From Paenibacillus cymbidii (GTDB taxonomy: Bacteria > Bacillota > Bacilli > Paenibacillales > NBRC-103111), in assembly GCF_004764705.1 (NCBI RefSeq), contig NZ_SHLX01000001.1, positions 186,001 to 250,000 of the forward strand: DNA of 64,000 nt, written 5' to 3'. The notes under the pieces are model-generated. The model had not been told where the DNA came from, made no database searches, and saw only the letters and a program-made list of their open reading frames with translations. Of this stretch, positions 38,671-45,249 are shown piece by piece (the stretch's first letter is position 1; every line of letters starts with the position of its first letter). Made by a program: the position numbers and the translations under genes.

Positions 38671-38831
38671 CCCAAGTGGCTTCATCGTAGCGGCACAAAA
38701 AGCGAATTTGTTAGTTGGCGGAGGGGAGAATGCCGCGCGTAGTGCAACGTGTCTGCTTCGCAAGGGGATGGGAGCGGAGAGTAGGGGGCAATGTTGTCAG
38801 GTTAAGCGATGGTAGCTGTCCCGGCCTACTT

Positions 38832-38961
38832 TAAGGCCGGAATCAGCCTTATTTCATCCGTCGCTCGCCGAAACGTCGCTGTAAGGCCGGAATCAGCCTT
38901 ATTTCATCCGACACTCGCCGAAACGTCGCTGTAAGGCTGAAATCAGCCTTATTTCGCTAAC
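38832..38961. repeat. Tandem 50-bp repeat, 2.5 copies
   Basis: Units at 38832-38881 and 38882-38931 differ at two or three bases, and a third partial unit follows. Each contains the small hairpin TAAGGC...GCCTTA followed by TTTCATCCG. Confidence 0.8.
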
Positions 38962-39162
38962 ATTCCAAGCAATGCAAACTTTATATTCTTTAACATTACA
39001 ATATTGGTTTTTTATAGACAAGTGGGGTTCAACCCCCCCCCCCGGGGGGGAGTTGGTTTTGCTTGGTCGACTCTCTGATTAGCGATAAAACCTATCTCGG
39101 GCAGGGGCCGGCCCGGATTCATGACAAAGACTGATCGGCGCCCTGAACCGGGCCACGCCGCC

Positions 39163-39410
39163 GGAATAAGCCGGTTTTTCCGGCTTATTTCGCTCGAACT
39201 GAGCTACGCCGCTGGAATAAGCAGGCTTTCCCGACTTATTTCATGCGAACTGAGCCCCGCTGCCGATTTAAGCCGGGTTTTCGGGCTTATTTTGCCCGAA
39301 CTGGCCTCAGCCGCTGAAATAAGCCGGCTTTTCCGGCTTATTTCGCGCGAACCAGGTCCCGCCGGCGGAATAGGCCGACTATTCCGGCTTATTTCGCCGG
39401 AGTGGCTGCT
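39163..39410. repeat. Five tandem 51-bp palindromic units
   Basis: Units begin at 39163, 39214, 39265, 39316 and 39367, exactly 51 bp apart. Each has a hairpin of the type GGAATAAGCCGG...CCGGCTTATTTC, followed by a linker related to CGCGAACTGAGC. The units have diverged in sequence, yet the 51-bp register is kept exactly. Confidence 0.85.
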
Positions 39411-39442
39411 AACCTGACAACGTTTAGGGACAAAGGATGTTG

Positions 39443-42052
39443 TCAGCGGCGCTTCACGCTGCGCGGCAACTTCCGTTCCGGATGGCCGGCGTGGTCGTCC
39501 GCCGCCGTATGGCGGTGCATGACGCCCTGCTGGTGCATCCGGTTGTGCAGCGCCCGGTAGGCGCCGGTAAGCGTCAGCAGCATTTGTTTGACCAGCCGTT
39601 CGTCGGCCGGCGTCGCCAACGTTTCGATGTAAGCGGTCGAGCCTTCGATCTGCTCGAGAATCGTAACGGCGTCGGCGGCGCGGAACAGCGGCTTGCCGTC
39701 CACGACGACCATAACGGCGCTGGAATGCGCGGCGATGATTTCGCTAGCGCCCTGATAACGGCCGCGCACGCGCAGCGCCAGCCAGCAGCTGCCCGCAACC
39801 GGCACCGACCAATGGCCGGCGTAGCTGCCGCCCGCCGGTTCGACGGCGCTCGCCTCGCGCAGCTCGCCGTTGACGACAAGCTCGATTTGCGTGACCGGCA
39901 CGGTGACGGACGACACCTGCCAGACGACGTCTAGCGTGCCGCCGGAAGACGTCAGCTGCAGCTGAGAGCCCATTTCGCTGCCGTTCACGCGAAATTCGAG
40001 CAGCGGCCCGAAGGTGGCGAACGTGTTGCCGGAGCGAATCGCCTCCATCCAGCTCGCGTACGTAAACGGCTTATCCTTGATCAGCGCATACGTGCGGATC
40101 GTGCCGACGGCGGTGATTTGCGACATTTTGTCCGTGCCGCCGACGGCCGGCGTCCTATAGCCGCAATTGAGATATCGATACCAGTCCGACAGCGAATAGG
40201 GACTGATGCCGGTATTTTCGAACGAGCACAGCTCGATCGCGTCCACTTCGCCCAGCACGATCGTGGCGGCGCCTTCAGCGCGCGGATTCGGTAGGTGAGG
40301 CAGCACGACAATGCCGTTCTGCTCGCGGCATTGCTTCGCCCACTGCGTAATCGTAACGGACGCCGGGTCGCCGATGCCGGACTCGTCGGGTGCGCCGGCG
40401 CACAGCGGCACGATCATCCGGCCTTCGTAGCCTAGCAGCGAAATATGGCCAAGCACGTGCTGCCGATTTTCGGTGCCGATGCGCACGAGGTATTCGCCGG
40501 AGCCGCCATTTTCGACGCTGCCGATCGTCGTCCTGCCGTCAAAATCGCCGAGGTTGCTGAACATTTCCCCCCACTGGCTGGCCAGCAGGTTGACCACGTT
40601 GACCCCTTCGGCTTCGCCTTCCAATAATGCCGTCTGCGGCGACAGGAAATGCACGTGCGTGTCGGCTGTCACCCAGCCGCTCCGGCGCCAGCCGAGCACA
40701 TGGTCGAGCTCGATTTCGATCGTTTCCGTGTCGGCGGCGATCTCGAGCTTTTTGCGCACGGGCCGGATTTCGAAGCCTTTCGTTACTTCCATATAGACGG
40801 TTCCGAGCGGCAGCCGGAATTCTGTTTCTCCATCCACATAGCAGCTGTAGTGGAACCCTTCGACATGCTCCGCACCGTAGTCCTCGAACCAGTGCGCGTT
40901 CGGCAGCCGATGCCCGGCAACAGGGGCCAAATAACCGCCGTGTTCGTTGTGAAGATGGATTTTGGCGGCTGTTTTGGCCCTTGTCGCCCGATCGACGATG
41001 CGCAGCGTCACCGGCCGTTCGGCTTGGCGCAGCCGTTCGATGCCGGCGGTTTCCAACTCGCGGAGCGATACGGTTTGCCGGCCGTCGGCGCGTTCGAGGA
41101 ACAGGCGCCCGTCCGGATGGGCGGCGTAATCGACGATCCATTCGCCCGGCTTCGGCGTCGGCAGCGGCGGATTCGCGGCGTTCAGCCACGACTCGTGGCC
41201 GTAATCGAGCACGGGGGCAACGGCGATCACTTCGCCAAGGTCGATGCCGATGTTGGCGTCGCTGCCGAACGGGTTCGGCCGGAAATCCGGCGCGGTGCGC
41301 AGCCGGATTTGGCGCCGGCTATCCCAGCGCAGCGGATTGCCTTCGAGGCTGGTTGCGGTAATGCCGAACAAAAAAGCGACGCCGTCCGCCGGCGTCACAC
41401 GCAGCCCGGTCAATTGCTTGTCCGGGTGCGGATTGACCAATGCGTGCAGCCAGTGGTGCAAGCCTTCGCCGAAGCCCTGAAATGTCGTGCGCAGCTGGCT
41501 TTGGCCCCACGGAATTTCCGGCGCCCGGCCGCGCGGCAAATCGCTGTTGCCCGGCATCGTGCGCGGCTTCCTGTGTTTGACTGCTTCGAAGCTGTTTTCG
41601 CCCCATTTGACGCGGAATTCGCTGATTTGATAGCGCCGGCGCATCGGAAACGCCGCTTCCGTGCCGTCCGCGTACAGCAGTGTATAGCGGCACACCGTTT
41701 CGCCGAGGCGAGGGGAGCCAAGCATCGGACTGGTGATGCCGTCTTCACCGGTCGGCGACGTTTTGAAATCGGCGGCGTGCAGGAAAACAAGCTGGCGCGC
41801 GGTGACCGGCGCCGGGAAAGGCACGTTCACTTCATCGCTGCCGGCGATGATCATATTGGGCCCGCCGTCGGTCGGGCCGAGGCGGAACGGGATGCCCCAC
41901 AAGACCGCTTCGCCGGTGAGAAGTTCGTTTTTTGCGGCGATAATGTCGGGCGAACAGTCGCCTTCCCGCAAGTCGGCGGCGGTGCGATTGTAAGCTTTCG
42001 CCAGATCGATCGGGCGGAATCGTTCGTCTGTAGAATCAGGGATTATGGTCAT
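39443..42052 (-). CDS. CehA/McbA-family PHP-type metallohydrolase
   Basis: This 869-residue minus-strand protein has an N-terminal half of carbohydrate-binding-like beta structure. The central metallohydrolase domain contains SGWVTADTHVHFLSP (PHP His-x-His), NGIVVLPHLPNP, AIELCSFENTG and TPAVGGTDK. A C-terminal beta domain follows (VTQIELVVNGEL...GSCWLALRVRGRYQG), the pattern found in CehA/McbA proteins. These hydrolyse phosphoester, carbamate or related bonds; the real substrate is unknown. GGAGG precedes the start. A ROK-type operator about 55 bp upstream places it in the same regulon as the genes at 20-25 kb, although it faces the other way. Confidence 0.78.
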   Translation of the reverse strand: MTIIPDSTDERFRPIDLAKAYNRTAADLREGDCSPDIIAAKNELLTGEAVLWGIPFRLGPTDGGPNMIIAGSDEVNVPFPAPVTARQLVFLHAADFKTSPTGEDGITSPMLGSPRLGETVCRYTLLYADGTEAAFPMRRRYQISEFRVKWGENSFEAVKHRKPRTMPGNSDLPRGRAPEIPWGQSQLRTTFQGFGEGLHHWLHALVNPHPDKQLTGLRVTPADGVAFLFGITATSLEGNPLRWDSRRQIRLRTAPDFRPNPFGSDANIGIDLGEVIAVAPVLDYGHESWLNAANPPLPTPKPGEWIVDYAAHPDGRLFLERADGRQTVSLRELETAGIERLRQAERPVTLRIVDRATRAKTAAKIHLHNEHGGYLAPVAGHRLPNAHWFEDYGAEHVEGFHYSCYVDGETEFRLPLGTVYMEVTKGFEIRPVRKKLEIAADTETIEIELDHVLGWRRSGWVTADTHVHFLSPQTALLEGEAEGVNVVNLLASQWGEMFSNLGDFDGRTTIGSVENGGSGEYLVRIGTENRQHVLGHISLLGYEGRMIVPLCAGAPDESGIGDPASVTITQWAKQCREQNGIVVLPHLPNPRAEGAATIVLGEVDAIELCSFENTGISPYSLSDWYRYLNCGYRTPAVGGTDKMSQITAVGTIRTYALIKDKPFTYASWMEAIRSGNTFATFGPLLEFRVNGSEMGSQLQLTSSGGTLDVVWQVSSVTVPVTQIELVVNGELREASAVEPAGGSYAGHWSVPVAGSCWLALRVRGRYQGASEIIAAHSSAVMVVVDGKPLFRAADAVTILEQIEGSTAYIETLATPADERLVKQMLLTLTGAYRALHNRMHQQGVMHRHTAADDHAGHPERKLPRSVKRR

Positions 42053-42105
42053 GGCAAAGCCTCCATCGGTGCGGGAAATAGGAGCGGTTCCTCTTCATCA
42101 TATCA

Positions 42106-42126
42106 TTAAATTAATCATTAAGTAAA
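42106..42126 (-). promoter_or_regulatory. ROK-type operator upstream of the CehA-like gene
   Basis: TTAAATTAAT-C-ATTAAGTAAA matches 18 of 20 arm bases of the palindrome at 23306-23326 and lies about 55 bp before the minus-strand start. Confidence 0.6.
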
Positions 42127-42151
42127 TTCAATTTTGCGCTGTTCGGGAGCG

Positions 42152-42181
42152 GGCATAGCATCCGGCGGCAGTGGCATACTA
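42152..42181 (+). promoter_or_regulatory. Sigma-F/G-like promoter of the yfhD-like operon
   Basis: GGCATA (42152-42157), 17-bp spacer and an exact forespore -10 CATACTA (42175-42181), about 35-45 bp before the yfhD-like start. yfhD of Bacillus subtilis belongs to the sigma-F regulon, which agrees. Confidence 0.6.
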
Positions 42182-42215
42182 GTGCGGAAAGAACCAGCGA
42201 AAGGGGCGAACGAGG

Positions 42216-42371
42216 ATGAATCCGATGGAGCACAAGAAGGCGGGCGAGTCATACAAACGCCGCCTGCCTGTCGTGCGCAGCGAAGACGTCGAATTTTCCG
42301 CCGAAGCGGCGGACCGGGACGATCTGGAGGCGCAGAAACGGGCGGACGCGGCCGAAAGGCGGCAGCGGTAA
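42216..42371 (+). CDS. YfhD-family small protein
   Basis: This 51-residue hydrophilic protein, from the ATG at 42216, has the YfhD-family core DVEFSAEAADRDDLEAQKRADAAERR in its second half (given here only as a span; key points are the DVEFS and DLEAQ motifs). A start at the ATG 42225, nine bases after GAGG, would give 48 residues and is equally possible. YfhD is a sporulation-associated protein of unknown function in Bacillus. The stop overlaps the next start as TAATG. A forespore-type promoter precedes it. Confidence 0.7.
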   Translation: MNPMEHKKAGESYKRRLPVVRSEDVEFSAEAADRDDLEAQKRADAAERRQR

Positions 42372-42745
42372 TGGAAACGGCGGGCGAAAAAAACGTTATC
42401 GCCTATTTCCGCACGCCGGAAGCCGCCGAGGACGCCGCGGCAAAGCTGCGGGCGATGCGCGCGACCAGCGTGTCGGTCGACCGCGTGTCGCCGTACTCGG
42501 GCGGTCCGCTGCATCGTACGCTTAACCCGGCCGGAGGCAGCTTCGACGGCCTGGCCGAGCTGGTGCTGGACACGGAAGCGCTGACGCCGGGGGCGGGTGT
42601 GCTGCTCGCCGCCGATCCTGCGGCAAGCGGGCTAGGCGACGGCGGCGAGGAAATCGGCCGCGACATCGTGCTGGCCGCGGTCGTGGACGCGACGGTTCAC
42701 GAACGTGCGCTGCGGCTTGTCGCGCAAGCCGGGGGCAAGCTGTAG
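42371..42745 (+). CDS. Hypothetical protein coupled to the yfhD-like gene
   Basis: This 124-residue protein starts at the ATG overlapping the yfhD-like stop (TAATG). It begins NVIAYFRTPEAAEDAAAKLRAM, a pattern of a small alpha/beta domain found in stress-type proteins that pair a strand with a helix of the form TPEEA...L. The rest is Gly/Ala-rich (AGVLLAADPAASGLGDGG) and ends with ERALRLVAQAGGKL. There is no signal peptide or membrane segment. It is probably expressed in the forespore with its neighbour. Function unknown. Confidence 0.6.
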   Translation: METAGEKNVIAYFRTPEAAEDAAAKLRAMRATSVSVDRVSPYSGGPLHRTLNPAGGSFDGLAELVLDTEALTPGAGVLLAADPAASGLGDGGEEIGRDIVLAAVVDATVHERALRLVAQAGGKL

Positions 42746-42893
42746 CAGCAAAGCGGCAGCGTCGCAACCGTGCGTTTCCGCGCGATCAGCGGAACGGACG
42801 GTTGTTGATGCGGTGCAGGAGCGGGACTCGGGAGCGGAGGCCTCGGAGTTCGTCTGGGCGGCAGTGCACCGGATTTCTCCCGTTTTTCCGCAA
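42746..42893. other. Short stretch without visible features
   Basis: I see no gene, clear terminator or repeat between the hypothetical gene and the next promoter. Confidence 0.5.
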
Positions 42894-43013
42894 TTGACAG
42901 AAACGATTAACGCTCGCTATACTAGGTAATGAATACGTATTCATAAAGTGCGATTTTAGCCGAGATACATAATCGCAGGGGAAGCGCGTCAACAGATATG
43001 AATACGTATACAT
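42894..43013 (+). promoter_or_regulatory. Strong sigma-A promoter with two ATGAATACGTAT operators
   Basis: TTGACA (42894-42899), 18 bp, TATACT (42918-42923). A perfect 16-bp palindrome ATGAATACGTATTCAT (42929-42944) lies at the expected transcription start. A near copy ATGAATACGTATACAT lies at 42998-43013, with centres 69 bp apart. This is the layout of a repressor that loops or binds cooperatively. GntR- or LacI-type factors use such palindromes; no such regulator is encoded nearby. Confidence 0.65.
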
Positions 43014-43034
43014 AATGGGAAGCAGGTGAAAGGG

Positions 43035-43796
43035 TTGACTTATTTTACCGAGCTCGGGCAACAGCGGGTAATTGTGACGGGCGGGAGCAAAGGAATCGGG
43101 CGCGAGATCGCGATGGCGTTTGCAAGGCTGGGCGCCGTGGTTACGATTTCCGGACGAAACGAGCAGGACTTGCTGCGGACGGCGGACGAGCTGCAGGTTT
43201 TCCATCCCGGTTGCAGCTACATCGTCAGCGATATTCGCCAGGCGGCGAGCTGTCATGCTTTGATTGATGAAGCGTTTGCTCGAATGGGCGGGGTCGACGT
43301 GCTGGTCAACAATGCAGGAATCAATATAGCCAAACCTTCGCTTGACGTAACGGAGCATGATTGGGACCAAGTCGTCGACACCAACCTGAAAGGAATGTTT
43401 TTCTGCTCCCAGCAAGCGGGCAAATATATGATTCGGCAGCGGGAAGGGACAATCGTCAACATCGTGTCGCAAATGGCCTTTGTCGGCTTTTACGATCGGG
43501 CTGCCTATTGTTCAAGCAAAGGCGGCGCGGTTCAGTTGACGAAAGCGCTGGCGGTCGAGTGGGCTGAGCATCAAGTCAGGGTGAACGCGGTGGCGCCGAC
43601 TTTTATCGAGACGGAAATGACTTCCGGCATGCTCGGCAACCCGGCGTTCAAGCAGGAAGTTCTCAGTCGAATTCCTCTTGGCGCAACGCCGGCTCCGTCC
43701 GATATCGCAAGCGCTGTTGTATTCCTTGCTTCGGACATGGCCAGATTCGTAACCGGCGAAACGCTGCGGGTGGACGGCGGATGGACGGCTATTTAG
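43035..43796 (+). CDS. SDR-family oxidoreductase
   Basis: This 253-residue short-chain dehydrogenase has the TGGSKGIGRE cofactor loop near residue 16, NNAG near 87, a Ser in VNIVSQM and YCSSKGG carrying the catalytic Tyr and Lys. The ending GETLRVDGGWTAI is also typical. It is closest in style to sugar or sugar-acid dehydrogenases of the gluconate 5-dehydrogenase/KduD group. TTG at 43035 is chosen because AGGTGA lies six bases before it; GTG at 43026 is an alternative. Its TAG stop begins a MITE-like element (43794-43958), the same arrangement as kduD at 3715. Confidence 0.85.
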   Translation: MTYFTELGQQRVIVTGGSKGIGREIAMAFARLGAVVTISGRNEQDLLRTADELQVFHPGCSYIVSDIRQAASCHALIDEAFARMGGVDVLVNNAGINIAKPSLDVTEHDWDQVVDTNLKGMFFCSQQAGKYMIRQREGTIVNIVSQMAFVGFYDRAAYCSSKGGAVQLTKALAVEWAEHQVRVNAVAPTFIETEMTSGMLGNPAFKQEVLSRIPLGATPAPSDIASAVVFLASDMARFVTGETLRVDGGWTAI

Positions 43797-43958
43797 GGCG
43801 TGTCTGAAAACCCGCTCGAGGTCATCTTGCACCGCCTTTTCGCCCCCTGCTGCGTCAGTTTTGCTTGACTTACCCCCGGTAAGCCTGCGCAAAACTTCCT
43901 TGCATGGGACGAAAATTCGGCACAATCTGTTCCCCTCGGAGTATTCAGACACGCCCTA
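43794..43958. mobile_element. 165-bp MITE-like element, copy B
   Basis: It is the same length as copy A (3715-3879) and nearly identical. Terminal inverted repeats GGGCGTGTCTGAA / TTCAGACACGCCC are exact over 13 bp and bounded by TA on both sides. The internal palindrome AGTTTTGC...GCAAAACT is present. The left TA is part of the stop codon of the SDR gene. It separates the SDR gene from the broken dehydrogenase that follows. Confidence 0.8.
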
Positions 43959-43991
43959 GCGAATTCAGATGGAGATAAGGAGAGATGTGTC

Positions 43992-44954
43992 TTGGCTGAA
44001 ACGGAAGAGCGGTTGGCGGTAACGGGAGCGGGTCTGATGGGGAGCAGCATCGCGTTGAATGCGGCATGGTGCGGGATCCCGGTTGCTTTGCAAGGCTTGA
44101 GCCTGGACGAACTGCAGCGGGCGAAGCGGGAGATCGGGCAGACGCTTCGCCGATTCGCGGCCAAGGATGTCATCCATGATTCCGAAACGGATCGGATCAT
44201 GAGCCATATTCAATTCGTAGAATCCGTCGAATAAGCCGTGAAGGATCGTACTTTCGTCATTGAAGCGATACCTGAACAATTGCAATTGAAGCAACGCTTT
44301 TTTCAAACGTTGGATGCTTTATGCGACCCGAGTGTTGTGCTTGCGAGCAATACATCGGCGCTTGACCCGACGGAAATCGCCAAGGACATGAAGCATCCGG
44401 AGCGGATGCTGATCACCCATTTCTGGAATCCCGCTCATCTGATCCCTCTGGTCGAGATTGTGCCGGGGGATCGGACGGGCGCGGAAGCGGTCGAACGTGC
44501 GTCAAGCCTCATGCTGCGCATGCGCAAAAAGCCGATTGCGCTGGCCCGTAGCATACCGGGCTTTATCGGCAACCGGCTGCAATATGCCATGCTGAGGGAA
44601 GCGGAATACTTGCTGCAGCATGGCATTGCCGGCAAGGAAGATATAGACGCGGCGGTCACGTACAGCATCGGCAGGAGGTATGCGGTAACGGGAAGGCTCG
44701 AAAGCGCGGATATGGGCGGACTTGATGTGTTTCACGCCGTTTCCTCCCATCTGTATCCGGATCTTGCCGTTCAGCGGCAACCGCTTCAAACAATGAACGA
44801 TTTGGTGGAGAAGGGACACTACGGCATAAAAAGCGGCAAAGGGTTTTACGAATGGAGCGAAAGCCGCGCCAACCATATCCGGCAGAGCAGGGAAGATTTC
44901 CTGATCCAGCGCTTGCTGGAGGACAGGCTCGCAGAACACCGGCAAGACGAATGA
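43992..44954 (+). pseudogene. 3-hydroxyacyl-CoA-dehydrogenase-family gene interrupted by an in-frame TAA
   Basis: From the TTG at 43992 the frame reads an N-terminal Rossmann fold (LAVTGAGLMGSSIALNAAW) and runs into TAA at 44232-44234. It then continues in the same frame to 44954 with DRTFVIEAIPEQLQLKQ, LASNTSALDPTEIA, ERMLITHFWNPAHLIPLVEIVPG, GFIGNRLQYAMLREA and GIKSGKGFYEW. The whole length (about 320 residues) is the usual size of single 3HCDH proteins, which include hydroxybutyryl-CoA and L-gulonate dehydrogenases. Family relatives read E-E-A-V-K-D across this point, so the TAA most simply comes from GAA by one G-to-T change. A GTG at 44241 could restart the C-terminal part, but without the cofactor domain. 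Confidence 0.85.
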
Positions 44955-45050
44955 ACGGCGTCCCGCGCGTGGACCGGAGGATGCGGCGGTCGGGAGCAGT
45001 GCCGATTGCCGCTCGTCCGTCGACGAAAGGAAACGTTTGTGTTTTTTGGG

Positions 45051-45116
45051 AAGTTTATTGTGTCATGTTAACAAGTTTATTTTGTCGTGCCCCCAATCCG
45101 CCCGATATGCTATACT
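45051..45116 (+). promoter_or_regulatory. Promoter of the sensor kinase gene with paired activator boxes
   Basis: Two direct repeats, AAGTTTATTGTGTCATG (45051-45067) and AAGTTTATTTTGTCGTG (45073-45089), are 22 bp apart. They precede an extended -10 TGCTATACT (-10 hexamer 45111-45116), and no good -35 box is present. The same box and spacing recur at 47805-47849, so it is probably bound by the YesN-type regulator encoded at 47029. Confidence 0.6.
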
Positions 45117-45249
45117 TTTTATGCAGCGCAGCACGAGCGCAGTTCCGATTGGCGATAAAACCTGCCTCTGAAACCGGCCGTTCATTCTGAATGGCCGCGA
45201 TAGAGGTTTTCTCATTTTCCGCATGGCGAATGACGAAGGAGGCGTATCG

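Larger units (their letters stand above)
38442..39442. other. About 1-kb gene-free region built of palindromic repeat arrays
   Basis: It holds a four-module AATAGCC cassette, a 50-bp tandem array, a C11G7 run (39033-39050) and a five-copy 51-bp palindrome array. The last three are enclosed by 12-bp inverted repeats GTTGTCAGGTTA (38793) and TAACCTGACAAC (39410). It separates two operons that converge here. No gene is supported. Confidence 0.75.

Noticed and set aside
38832..39410. CRISPR array
   Set aside because: The repeats follow each other with degenerate linkers rather than unique spacers of fixed length, every unit is itself a palindrome, and no cas genes are present.
39121..39417. Open frame encoding five 17-residue repeats
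   Set aside because: It has no ribosome-binding site and the repeat is palindromic DNA with pairing arms; the open frame follows from the 51-bp period. It is kept as a finding about the DNA, not as a gene.
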